Part shown: positions 25,629 to 34,117 of the stretch, piece by piece
Layout of the letters: every line of letters starts with the position of its first letter
Numbering within the stretch: the first letter of the stretch is position 1
Assembly (NCBI GenBank): GCA_025361165.1
Contig: JANYAU010000086.1
Coordinates: 1-42,674 of the forward strand
Source: Betaproteobacteria bacterium
Lineage (GTDB): Bacteria; Pseudomonadota; Gammaproteobacteria; Burkholderiales; Thiobacteraceae
Reading direction: 5' to 3'
Length of the DNA: 42,674 bases
Position numbers and translations under genes: made by a program
The notes under the pieces: generated by a model
The model's input: the letters and a program-made list of their open reading frames with translations, nothing else
The model's database searches: none
Told to the model about the DNA's origin: nothing

Positions 25629-26477
25629 GTGCATGCTTCGGCACTTCATGGCGCGGGCCTGGGCTTTCGGCGCGAATTACTCGATGCGTTGAAAGTCCAG
25701 GTGCCGGACGCCATCGGTTTTTTTGAAATCGCGCCAGAAAATTGGATTGATTTCGGCGGCGCCACGGCGCGCGATTTGCGCGCCTTCACCGAGCGCTATC
25801 CTTTTGTCTGTCACGGCTTGTCGCTTTCCATCGGCGGCCCGAGCCCGCTGGACGAGATGCTGTTGAAGCGCATCAAATCCTTCATGCACACCCACCGCAT
25901 TCAGCTCTATACCGAACACTTATCGTATTGCAGCGACGACGGCCATTTGTATGACCTGCTGCCGATCCCGTTTACCGAAGAGGCCGTGCATTACGTCGCA
26001 GCGCGCGTGAAGCGCGTACAAGACATTCTCGAAACCCGCATCGCGCTGGAGAATGCGTCGTTCTATGTCATGGCGCCGATCGCCGATATGAGCGAGGCGG
26101 ATTTTATTCGCGCCGTTATCGCAGAAGCCGATTGTCTGTTGCACTTGGACATCAACAATGTGTATGTGAACAGCGTGAATCACCGCTACGATCCGGTCGA
26201 ATTTATTCGCGCCATGCCCACCGAACGCATCGCGTACATGCATATGGCAGGGCATTACCAGGAAGCCGCGGATTTACTCGTCGATACCCACGGTGCGGAT
26301 GTGATTGACCCGGTGTGGCAACTACTCGATCAAACCTACGCCGTGCATGGCGTGCATCCCACCCTGCTAGAGCGCGATTTCAATATCCCGCCACTGGCTG
26401 AACTGGCGCGCGAAGTCGCGCAGATCGCCCATATCCAAGCAGGCCACGCGCATGCCAAACGCACCTACCGCGCCTAA
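25629..26477 (+). CDS. bufB: DUF692 multinuclear-iron RiPP-modifying enzyme (BufB/HvfB-like)
   Basis: The 282-residue TIM-barrel-type protein begins with GTG 25629 (LHGAGLGFRRELLDAL) 21 bases after bufA. Family residues expected to hold the iron cluster are visible: H62, E96-H97 (YTEHLSY), E141 (LENASFY), H172-D174 with N176 (LHLDINNVYVNSVNH), H185, H205, H209 (YMHMAGH), H221 (DTHGAD) and E248 (LLERD). These match the MbnB/BufB group. It should modify cysteines in the K-C-G repeats of BufA with the help of BufC. The 3' end overlaps bufC by 26 bases. Confidence 0.93.
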   Translation: MHASALHGAGLGFRRELLDALKVQVPDAIGFFEIAPENWIDFGGATARDLRAFTERYPFVCHGLSLSIGGPSPLDEMLLKRIKSFMHTHRIQLYTEHLSYCSDDGHLYDLLPIPFTEEAVHYVAARVKRVQDILETRIALENASFYVMAPIADMSEADFIRAVIAEADCLLHLDINNVYVNSVNHRYDPVEFIRAMPTERIAYMHMAGHYQEAADLLVDTHGADVIDPVWQLLDQTYAVHGVHPTLLERDFNIPPLAELAREVAQIAHIQAGHAHAKRTYRA

Positions 26478-27228
26478 ATTCCAAGCGTTTCAATTCGAAT
26501 TCGCACGCCATATTCGCGACCCCAAAGCCCATGCGCGGCCCACAGGCGTGCCCGCGCGCCGCATGAAAATTTACAACGATCTGCTGTACAACAATCTCGA
26601 AGGCTTTTTGCTCGCCTGTTTTCCGGTGCTGCATCGTGTCCTGGGCGCGCGCAAATGGGCGAAGCTGGTACGCGAATTTTTTGCCGAACATCGCTGCCAT
26701 ACGCCTTTCTTCCGCCAGATTCCGGATGAGTTCGTGCAGTACCTGCAAGCAGAACGCGGCGTGCGCCCGGGCGACCCGCCGTTTATGCTGGAATTGGCGC
26801 ATTACGAATGGATCGAACTAGCGCTCTCGGTTTCGAACAAAGATGTTCCCTTGGATAGCATCGACGCCGCGGGCGATTTGGCCAGTGGCCGTCCGGTGTT
26901 GAATCCGGTACTCGCGCTGCTGCAATACCAGTACCCGGTACAGCGCATCGGGCCCGACTATAAGCCGCGTACTCCGCCCGCCGAACCCACTTATCTACTC
27001 GTATTCCGCAACGCCGATTTCAGTGTCAATTTCGTCGCCTTGAACCCGGTCTCGGCGCATTTGCTGGCTTTGCTCCAGAACAGTAAACCTATCAGCGGCG
27101 AAAAATTGCTCAAAAAACTCGCGCAGGAATTAAAGCATCCCCTGCCGAGTGCCGCTATACAGGGTGGCTTGGAAATCCTGCGTGAATTACGCTCGGCTGG
27201 CGCCATTCTCGGTACCTGGCTCCGGTAG
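26452..27228 (+). CDS. bufC: DUF2063 partner protein of the RiPP enzyme (BufC/HvfC-like)
   Basis: The 258-residue protein has the N-terminal DUF2063 pattern: FQFEFARHIRDP, RMKIYNDLLYNNLEGFLLACFPVL, then FFAEHRCHTPFFRQIPDEFVQYL and ELAHYEWIELAL. A C-terminal domain (about 160-258) resembles the part that grips the precursor. It starts inside bufB, giving coupled synthesis, and is needed with the DUF692 enzyme for cysteine modification. No DoxX-like gene (bufD) follows; the next gene is unrelated. Confidence 0.93.
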   Translation: MPNAPTAPKFQAFQFEFARHIRDPKAHARPTGVPARRMKIYNDLLYNNLEGFLLACFPVLHRVLGARKWAKLVREFFAEHRCHTPFFRQIPDEFVQYLQAERGVRPGDPPFMLELAHYEWIELALSVSNKDVPLDSIDAAGDLASGRPVLNPVLALLQYQYPVQRIGPDYKPRTPPAEPTYLLVFRNADFSVNFVALNPVSAHLLALLQNSKPISGEKLLKKLAQELKHPLPSAAIQGGLEILRELRSAGAILGTWLR

Positions 27229-27274
27229 TGTAGTACGCCAGGCACTCCGCCAAAACTTATGAATTTGGGCGGAT

Positions 27275-29539
27275 ATGTCGTCATTCAATCGAAAAATTCT
27301 CGCGGCATACTTGGTCGTGTTGCTCGCGGGCGCTACGCTGTCGGGTTTGGTTTACTTACACGGCCGCCAAGTCATAGACGCCGGCGCGCGGCTCACCGAG
27401 CACAGCGTGCCGCGTTTCGATACTCTCTCGCAATTGCGCCACGCCATTTTTAAGCAAAAACCCATTCTCTACGAATACTACGCTAATACTGATCGCCAAG
27501 CTTATCTGTCGCGCTTTGAGCAAGCACAACGCGAAACCTGGGAAGACTTGCGCACTTTGCGCGAGATGCATGGCTCTTCCCCCGAATTGACCCGCATTGA
27601 GGCCGAGGTCAATCGCATCCGCCAGCTCGCGGTAGAACTGGATAAAAATCTAGGTCATCCCGGCATCGATTGGGATCAAGCGCGCGCCACCCTGGCCGAG
27701 GTGAGCGTGGCGGAGCGCGGCATCGCCCCCGAACTCGATGCCCTGGTACAGAAAAACCGTAAAGAGGTCATGCGTTACGGCGAAGAAACGCGAGAAAACA
27801 CGCTGACCATGATAAAAATCGTGGAGGGCTTCACTTTCATCGGCCTGATGTTGTCGCTGTTCATCGCCTACTATATTCGCAGGTATTTGCGCGATGCCGC
27901 CGACCGGAAAATGCTCGCCGTGTTCCCGGAGCGCAGCCCAAATCCGATGTTGCGCCTCAACCAGACGGGGGAAATTTTGTTTGCGAACGAGGCGACGCTG
28001 AACCTTAGCGCGCGCTTCGGCCTGCCCCAACTCCAATCGCTACTGCCTGCCGATCTCTCACAGCACTTGACGGATTTGCAGTGCTCGAACCAGCAATACG
28101 CACTGTGGGAATATGCAATCGGAGAACACATTTTAGATTGCGAAGCACACCTGCTGTCCGATTTGCAGGTGTGCCATTTGTATTTGACTGATATCACGGA
28201 CCGCAAAAAAGCCGAGCAGCGCCTGCTGCATCAAGCCTTGCATGATGCAGTGACGGGGCTCCCGAACCGCCGTCAATTTAGAGCGCGACTAGAGGAAAAT
28301 CTCCTCGCACAGCCTGATGCCTGCTGCGCGGTGGCTTTAATCCGGCCGGATCGCATCAAGCTGGTGTTGGAGTCTCAAGGTTATGCCGCGAGCGACACCT
28401 TGATCCGCGCCATGGCAGAACGCTTGATACAGGCGTTGGCGCAAACACCCGGCGCCGCGCCTACCACCGAACTCTTCCGCTTCGAAGGCGCGACCTTCGG
28501 CTTGCTCGTCACCCAATTGCCGAATGCGGAGGAAGGCGCGCTGCTGATGCAACGCCTGCAAGCAGCGATGATCGAACCGATTCTGGTGGAAGAACGCGAA
28601 TTTTTCTTTACCCTGAGCATCGGTGTGGCAAGCAGCCCGGATCATGGCAAAGACGCCGAAACGCTGTTTAAAAATGCGGAAGCGGCCGTTAACCGTATTC
28701 GCACCGAAGGCGGCAATGGGTTCCGGCATTACACCCAAGACCTCTCCGAACGCACCGAGCAGTGGCTGAGGCTGGAGCACGGATTACGCCGCGCCATGGC
28801 GCGCGAGGAATTGATACTGCATTATCAACCGCAAGTGAATTTGCACAGTGGCGAAGTCATCGGCGTCGAAGCATTGATCCGCTGGAATAGCCCGGAGCGC
28901 GGCCTGGTTCCGCCGATGCAATTTATTCCGCTGGCTGAGGAAACCGGACTCATCGTGCCGATCGGTGCCTGGGTGCTGCGCACCGCGTGCCTTCAAGCCA
29001 AGTTTTGGCTTAGCCACGGCAACCCGCTGGTGATGGCGGTCAATATTTCGGCGCGCCAATTCCAACATCCCGGCTTTATCGATCTGGTGGAGGAGGTATT
29101 GCGTGAGACCGGGCTACCGGCACGTTACTTGGAATTGGAAATCACCGAAAGCGTGGCTATGCACGATGCCGGCCGCACGACTGCTACCTTGCACGCCTTA
29201 CGCAATCTGGGCATTCAGCTCTCCATCGACGATTTCGGTACCGGTTTTTCTTCACTCGCCTATCTGCGGCGCTTCCCTTTGGATAAGCTCAAGATCGACC
29301 AATCCTTTGTGCGCAATCTCGGCACCGACGAGCACGACGCCACCATCGCCCACACGGTCATTCTGCTCGGGCAAAGCTTGAAGCTTACGGTGATCGCCGA
29401 AGGGGTAGAAACACGCGAACAAATCGATATTCTGCGCCGTCTCGGCTGCCAGGAAATGCAAGGTTACTTTTTCAGCCGCCCGGTACCCGCCACGGACATC
29501 GACGTCATCCTACGCGAAGGCCGGCGCTTGGCGGCGTAA
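27275..29539 (+). CDS. EAL-domain phosphodiesterase with degenerate GGDEF domain
   Basis: The 754-residue protein has two membrane helices (about 8-28 and 188-206) around a periplasmic helical sensor, a PAS-like part (about 215-310), a GGDEF domain and an EAL domain. The GGDEF signature is replaced by EGATF at residues 404-408, so cyclase activity is not expected. The EAL site is intact: EALIRW starts at E532, and DDFGTGFSSLAYL is present. The likely reaction is hydrolysis of cyclic di-GMP. The GGDEF may bind GTP or act as a regulator. It begins 46 bases after bufC, but a functional link is doubtful. Confidence 0.9.
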   Translation: MSSFNRKILAAYLVVLLAGATLSGLVYLHGRQVIDAGARLTEHSVPRFDTLSQLRHAIFKQKPILYEYYANTDRQAYLSRFEQAQRETWEDLRTLREMHGSSPELTRIEAEVNRIRQLAVELDKNLGHPGIDWDQARATLAEVSVAERGIAPELDALVQKNRKEVMRYGEETRENTLTMIKIVEGFTFIGLMLSLFIAYYIRRYLRDAADRKMLAVFPERSPNPMLRLNQTGEILFANEATLNLSARFGLPQLQSLLPADLSQHLTDLQCSNQQYALWEYAIGEHILDCEAHLLSDLQVCHLYLTDITDRKKAEQRLLHQALHDAVTGLPNRRQFRARLEENLLAQPDACCAVALIRPDRIKLVLESQGYAASDTLIRAMAERLIQALAQTPGAAPTTELFRFEGATFGLLVTQLPNAEEGALLMQRLQAAMIEPILVEEREFFFTLSIGVASSPDHGKDAETLFKNAEAAVNRIRTEGGNGFRHYTQDLSERTEQWLRLEHGLRRAMAREELILHYQPQVNLHSGEVIGVEALIRWNSPERGLVPPMQFIPLAEETGLIVPIGAWVLRTACLQAKFWLSHGNPLVMAVNISARQFQHPGFIDLVEEVLRETGLPARYLELEITESVAMHDAGRTTATLHALRNLGIQLSIDDFGTGFSSLAYLRRFPLDKLKIDQSFVRNLGTDEHDATIAHTVILLGQSLKLTVIAEGVETREQIDILRRLGCQEMQGYFFSRPVPATDIDVILREGRRLAA

Positions 29540-29701
29540 GCTAAGATCACTCAAGTTCCCGCCCGAAACAGCCGGTATTTGTCGTGCCTGTAGGCATCCT
29601 TGTTGCGAATCAGCGCATGCCGAACGCCAACCCGCGCTGCGTCATCAAACTTTCAACAAAACGCAACAAACCTGACGCTGGCGCGCGGCATGCTCGCGCC
29701 C
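29540..29701. other. Intergenic, nothing recognised
   Basis: This 162-base gap between the EAL gene and the glycosyltransferase set probably holds the promoter of the latter. No strong hairpin or operator was seen. A frame opens from 29600 into the next gene, but the added residues have no family match. Confidence 0.4.
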
Positions 29702-30934
29702 ATGGAACACCCCCTTTTTCAATTCGATACCTTGCCGAGTGCGCGCCCGCTGCTGCGCATTGCGGTGGTGACAGAAACTTACCCACCCGAGGTCAATGGT
29801 GTCGCTATGACCATAGGCCGCATCGTGAGCGCGATACAAGCGCGCGATCATCAAATCCAACTGATACGTCCGCGCCAAGGCGCACACGATGCCGGGCTGG
29901 CCGAACTGAATCTTGAGCAGGTACTCAAACCCGGCCTGCCCATTCCGCGCTACGACAGCTTGCGCATGGGCTTGCCCGCCAAGGCATCGCTCATCCGGCT
30001 GTGGCGCGAAAAGCGGCCGAATGTCGTGCATTTGGTGACGGAAGGCCCGCTCGGCTGGTCGGCATTATCGGCGGCGCTCACACTCAAGATTCCCGTGACT
30101 TCCGATTTCCACACTAATTTTCATCACTACAGCCAGCACTATGGCTTGGGCTGGTTGAAGACGCCCATCGCGCGCTATCTGCGCAAATTTCACAATCGTA
30201 CCCGGCTCACTATGGTGCCGACCCGTGCTATGCGCGATGCATTGCTACGGGAGGGTTACCGCCATCTGAAAGTCGTGGCGCGTGGCGTCGATATCGAATT
30301 GTTCAACCCGGCCCGGCGTAACGATCGCCTGCGCGCCGAATGGGGGGTGGGGCCGGAAGATCTCGTCGCGCTGTATGTGGGCCGCTTAGCGCCGGAAAAG
30401 AATTTGTCTCTGGTCGTGCGCGCCTTCGCCGGCATGCGCACGCGCTTGCCGGGTGCCAAATTGGTATTGGTGGGCGATGGCCCAATGCGTGCCGAGTTAG
30501 CACGCGCCTTGCCCGATGCGGTGTTCGCCGGCATGCGTATTGGCGCCGATCTCGCCAGCTATTATGCCTCCGGCGATGTGTTTCTTTTTCCCAGTCTGAC
30601 CGAGACCTTCGGTAATGTCACCTTGGAGGCGATGGCGAGCGGACTTGCGGTCGTCGCCTACGACTATGCCGCTGCGTGCGAATTAATTACGCAGCGCGAA
30701 AATGGATTGCTGGCGCCGCGCGATGAGGCGGCGATGTTTTGTACTTTAGCGCAAGAGCTGACGGCAGACCGGCAGCAGGTACGCGCACTGGGCCACGCCG
30801 CGCGTCATACCGCAGAACACAACGATTGGGCGACGATCTACACCCAATTCGAACACGCGCTTTTCGAGGTGGTACAAGCGAGCGAAAGGAGTGAGAATGC
30901 AAACCGAATTGAGTTTAGTCCTCGCCCGAATTAA
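29702..30934 (+). CDS. GT4-family glycosyltransferase
   Basis: The 410-residue protein has the GT-B fold pattern of GT4: RIAVVTETYPPEVNGVAMT at the N-terminus, DFHTNFHHYS, then VALYVGRLAPEKNL, LVLVGDGPMR and SLTETFGNVTLEAMASGLAVVAY with the E-x7-E pair. It resembles bacterial glycolipid glycosyltransferases (MgtA/SqdX-like). The start is set at ATG 29702 (MEHPLFQF); 29690 is also possible. It overlaps the PAP2 gene by 38 bases and is followed by a second GT4. The sugar and lipid acceptor cannot be read. Confidence 0.88.
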   Translation: MEHPLFQFDTLPSARPLLRIAVVTETYPPEVNGVAMTIGRIVSAIQARDHQIQLIRPRQGAHDAGLAELNLEQVLKPGLPIPRYDSLRMGLPAKASLIRLWREKRPNVVHLVTEGPLGWSALSAALTLKIPVTSDFHTNFHHYSQHYGLGWLKTPIARYLRKFHNRTRLTMVPTRAMRDALLREGYRHLKVVARGVDIELFNPARRNDRLRAEWGVGPEDLVALYVGRLAPEKNLSLVVRAFAGMRTRLPGAKLVLVGDGPMRAELARALPDAVFAGMRIGADLASYYASGDVFLFPSLTETFGNVTLEAMASGLAVVAYDYAAACELITQRENGLLAPRDEAAMFCTLAQELTADRQQVRALGHAARHTAEHNDWATIYTQFEHALFEVVQASERSENANRIEFSPRPN

Positions 30935-31430
30935 CGCCGCGGATGCCGCCCTCTGCGCACGCATCAATCGCGCCAACCGCAGCCGCTTGGTACAACGTTT
31001 CTTCAGCACGATAAGCCGCCTAGGCGACGGCGCATTTTGGTATGTGCTGATGGCGCTGCTAGTGATCGTGGAACACGAATTCGCGTTCAAGCCGGTGCTG
31101 CATATGATCGCCGCCGGTTTAATTGGGCTGGCCCTTTACAAGTGGCTGAAGCAGAAAACGCTGCGGCCCCGCCCGTGCGATCTGCACGCGGCGATCCTGC
31201 GCGGCGCCGCGCCGCTGGATGAATTCAGCTTTCCCTCTGGGCATACTTTACATGCCGTTACTTTTACCGTGGTGGCGCTCGCCTACTACCCGTGGCTGGC
31301 ACCGGTATTGGTGCCGTTCACCTTGCTTGTCGCACTGTCACGCGTGATTCTGGGCCTGCACTATCCGAGCGATGTGTTAGCCGGTGCGGTCATCGGCTAT
31401 GCGCTGGCGACGCTCGCTCTGCTGGTGTAA
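30897..31430 (+). CDS. PAP2-family membrane phosphatase
   Basis: The 177-residue membrane protein has the three PAP2 motifs: K-x6-RP (KQKTLRPRP), PSGHTLHA, and SR-x5-H-YPSDVLAGA. These phosphatases remove phosphate from lipids such as phosphatidic acid or undecaprenyl pyrophosphate. The start is ATG 30897 with AAAGGAG upstream. Its location between two glycosyltransferases suggests a glycolipid pathway in which it could make diacylglycerol from phosphatidate; this is inference. Confidence 0.92.
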   Translation: MQTELSLVLARINAADAALCARINRANRSRLVQRFFSTISRLGDGAFWYVLMALLVIVEHEFAFKPVLHMIAAGLIGLALYKWLKQKTLRPRPCDLHAAILRGAAPLDEFSFPSGHTLHAVTFTVVALAYYPWLAPVLVPFTLLVALSRVILGLHYPSDVLAGAVIGYALATLALLV

Positions 31431-31435
31431 AAACG

Positions 31436-32635
31436 ATGCGCATTTTAATGATTTCCGATGTGTACTTTCCGCGCGTGAATGGCGTTTCCACCGCGATCAT
31501 GACCTTGCGCCGCGAGTTGCAACGCGAAGGCCATGAAATCACGCTCATTGCCCCGGACTATGGCAGCGTGACCGCCGACGAGAAAAACATTGTTCGCATT
31601 CCCGCGCGCAGTGTGTGGCTCGATCCGGAAGACCGGATCATGGCATCGCACAAAATCGCCGCGTTGATTCCGCATCTGCAAACGACGGCTTTCGATCTCG
31701 TGCATATCCATACGCCCTTCGTCGCGCACTACGCTGGCTTGAAAATCGCGCGGGCTTTGGGCGTGCCGGTGGTGGAAACCTATCACACCTTTTTTGAAGA
31801 ATACCTTTTTCATTACGTACCCCTCTTGCCCAAGGCGTTCATGCGCTACCTGGCGCGTGCCTTCTCGCGCAGTCAATGCGCGGCGCTCGATGGCCTTATC
31901 GTACCGTCGCAACCCATGCTCGATACGTTGCTGCGCTATGGTATTGATACCCACACCCAAGTGATCCCCACTGGGATCGAGTTAAGTGATTTTAGCGGCG
32001 GCGATGGCAGCCGTTTCCGCACCCAGCATGGCATTCCCCCTGAACAACCACTGCTGCTGTTTGTCGGCCGTATCGCGCATGAGAAGAACATCGGTTTTCT
32101 GCTGCATGCCCTGACCCAGATCAAACAAACGCACCCCGAAGTCTTGCTCGTTCTCGCTGGCGAAGGCCCCGCCGCCGCCGCATTGCAGCGTCAAACCATG
32201 CGCCTTAAACTCGATGCACAGGTGCGTTTCGTCGGCTATCTGGAGCGCAGCCGCGAATTACTCGACTGCTACCGCGCTGCGGACATCTTCATCTTTAGTT
32301 CTCGCACCGAAACGCAAGGCTTGGTCCTGCTAGAGGCGATGGCCCTGGGCACACCCGTGGTTGGACTGGCGATTATGGGCACGGCGGAAGTCTTACGGCA
32401 TGGCCGGGGCGCACATATTGCACCGGATGATGTGCATGGATTCGCCAATACCGTGTCAGCCTTGCTCGGCGATCCGGAAACGCGCGCGGCACTCAAACAA
32501 AGCGCGATGGAATATGTGCAGGAATGGACTGCGCCGGAGATGACGCGGCGGCTCAGCCGTTTTTATGCGCACGTTACCGGAGAAAGCGAGATGGCTAAAG
32601 CCGAGGCATCGGAGATACCCCGGCTTTCCAGCTAG
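31436..32635 (+). CDS. GT4-family glycosyltransferase
   Basis: The 399-residue protein is a second GT-B enzyme of GT4: MRILMISDVYFPRVNGVSTAI, HIHTPFVAHYAGLKIA, ETYHTFFEEY, LLFVGRIAHEKNIGFLL and SSRTETQGLVLLEAMALGTPVVG. It is similar in outline to the first glycosyltransferase of the set (about 30 percent by eye). It starts five bases after the PAP2 stop. The pair could add two sugars to a diacylglycerol. Its end lies six bases from the convergent His/Lys-rich gene. Confidence 0.9.
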   Translation: MRILMISDVYFPRVNGVSTAIMTLRRELQREGHEITLIAPDYGSVTADEKNIVRIPARSVWLDPEDRIMASHKIAALIPHLQTTAFDLVHIHTPFVAHYAGLKIARALGVPVVETYHTFFEEYLFHYVPLLPKAFMRYLARAFSRSQCAALDGLIVPSQPMLDTLLRYGIDTHTQVIPTGIELSDFSGGDGSRFRTQHGIPPEQPLLLFVGRIAHEKNIGFLLHALTQIKQTHPEVLLVLAGEGPAAAALQRQTMRLKLDAQVRFVGYLERSRELLDCYRAADIFIFSSRTETQGLVLLEAMALGTPVVGLAIMGTAEVLRHGRGAHIAPDDVHGFANTVSALLGDPETRAALKQSAMEYVQEWTAPEMTRRLSRFYAHVTGESEMAKAEASEIPRLSS

Positions 32636-32641
32636 AAACGA

Positions 32642-33007
32642 TTACTGCGGTTGCGCTTCGTGCATGTGTTCCTGCTGATCGTGATGCAGTTGCTTGTGAT
32701 CCTTATGTAAATCTTTTTTATCGTGCTTGAGATGTTTCTTGTCATGCTTGATATGTGCCTTATCGTGCGCTAATTCATGGTGCTCGCGCCGCATACCGGC
32801 TTTATCGCCTGCCTTCTTTTCCTGCTGGAATTCACGGCGATCCTGCTTGGCTTTCTGGACATCCTGATGCAAATCGCGCTTGTCCATATGCATGTCTTGC
32901 ATATCTTTATTCATTTCATGTTTCGTCGCATCGTCCGCGGCATGGCTCATTGGTGCGAGCGCGAAGCCTAAGACTGCGCTTAAAACAATCAGAGTCGGTT
33001 TAAACAT
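32642..33007 (-). CDS. Secreted His/Lys/Asp-rich coiled protein
   Basis: The 121-residue protein has a signal peptide (hydrophobic 5-20, cleavage near MSHA-A) and a mature part of almost only charged residues and histidine, for example HDKKHLKHDKKDLHKDHK. The seven-residue spacing of HDK-like units fits a long helix or coiled coil. It has no cysteine. It may bind metals or act in the envelope, but no named family is recognised. The start at 33007 has AAGGAG six bases upstream; a start at 33022 would come before that site. Confidence 0.75.
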   Translation of the reverse strand: MFKPTLIVLSAVLGFALAPMSHAADDATKHEMNKDMQDMHMDKRDLHQDVQKAKQDRREFQQEKKAGDKAGMRREHHELAHDKAHIKHDKKHLKHDKKDLHKDHKQLHHDQQEHMHEAQPQ

Positions 33008-33120
33008 TATTCGCTCCTTCAATTTTAAGTAACTGGATAAAAAATTTAAGTATGGTGCCGTGTGTTTAAACGGCGCAGCGTGAGCAATCGTTGACAGCGC
33101 GGGAGAATTTAGGCGCGCGC

Positions 33121-33954
33121 CTAAGTAAATAAGCTGGCGGGCAAGGGCAGATGGCCGCGCAATTCATCCACGCTCAAGCCTTGCAGATGCCGGGCATGCT
33201 CCGGGCAGGGGGAATCGGCGCGCCAGTGTGGTGCCTCACCCAGCAGCAAACGATTGATTTCAGGCAGCCGCAGGCTGGTTTCCACTACATAATGATCGAA
33301 GCGCCGGACGAGATGCCAATCCAGGCAGCGTGCACTGGCGTAGAGGGTATGCGGAATCTGACTGCCATAGAGGAACTGCGACGCGCGGCGCAAATAGCGC
33401 AAGGCGCGCTCCGCCGCTTCCTGCGTGCAATCGAATTCCACCCCCACATAGTGCGCGAGCAAAGCCTGATGGTCGCGGATTAGAGTATGCGGCATGGCGA
33501 ACAAATGCGGTGCGATGTGGGCATCCATCGCCCATTCCGCGCTGGCATGCGTCACCATCGGCAACTTCAACCACATACGTTCATGCGCCGGCACGAAATG
33601 GTTATGGGCAATGATATCGACGAACAGATGGCTGGCGTAACCCAAAGCGATGGCGCGTGTCTCTGGGCTATCGGCATGCCCCAGCAAACGCACCGCTTGT
33701 TCCCACAAATGGGTTTCGGCAAAGGCTTCGGTTCTGGCACTACGCCCCATCAACGCCAGATCGGGTAAACACGAACCGGCCAAAACGAGTTGCGGCAAAC
33801 GCCGGGCGGCGTCTCGAAAACGGGTATCCAACAACGGTACCGCCCAGATCAATAACTGGGAAAAATAGAGGTGTGTCGCCAAGCCCCAGGCCAGCGCGTC
33901 CGCGCTGTGTAGCGCGAAGGGGATCACCCAAAATAGCCAGAGCGGAATACGCAT
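33121..33954 (-). CDS. Zinc-dependent phospholipase C family protein
   Basis: The 277-residue protein has the zinc-dependent phospholipase C-like pattern: WGLATHLYFSQLL with the first His after a signal-like helix, SCLPDLALMG, then LGYASHLFVDIIAHNHFVP and THASAEWAMDAHI supplying further His/Asp/Glu ligands. The fold is all-helical. A signal peptide (about 1-22) would send it to the periplasm. The substrate in this subgroup is not known; the family name is from fold resemblance. It is transcribed away from the previous gene with its own 113-base leader. Confidence 0.75.
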   Translation of the reverse strand: MRIPLWLFWVIPFALHSADALAWGLATHLYFSQLLIWAVPLLDTRFRDAARRLPQLVLAGSCLPDLALMGRSARTEAFAETHLWEQAVRLLGHADSPETRAIALGYASHLFVDIIAHNHFVPAHERMWLKLPMVTHASAEWAMDAHIAPHLFAMPHTLIRDHQALLAHYVGVEFDCTQEAAERALRYLRRASQFLYGSQIPHTLYASARCLDWHLVRRFDHYVVETSLRLPEINRLLLGEAPHWRADSPCPEHARHLQGLSVDELRGHLPLPASLFT

Positions 33955-34045
33955 GGCCGCAGTCTAAAAATGTCATGCGTACCCTGCGTGAAATTTGGAT
34001 GATTTTTCCGTGACATGCGACATGAATATATTTGAAGCCGCATCC

Positions 34046-34113
34046 ACTCACCCCAATCCTCTCCTAGAGGGAGGGGGTCTTTCGGCGGCAGATGAAGTTC
34101 AAACTTCATCTGC
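34046..34113. repeat. Intergenic repeat-like sequence and hairpin after the GlcD-like gene
   Basis: CACCCCAATCCTCTCCTA with a following G-rich run is the kind of dispersed intergenic sequence common in proteobacteria. Next to it are 12-base arms GCAGATGAAGTT (34088-34099) and AACTTCATCTGC (34102-34113) around two bases. The hairpin stands just past the GlcD-like stop on the minus strand and may end or protect its transcript, though there is no T-run. Confidence 0.5.
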
Positions 34114-34117
34114 TGGA

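Noticed and set aside
29600-29701. Longer N-terminus for the first GT4 protein
   Set aside because: The 34 added residues have no similarity to the family, which starts close to RIAVVTETYPP.
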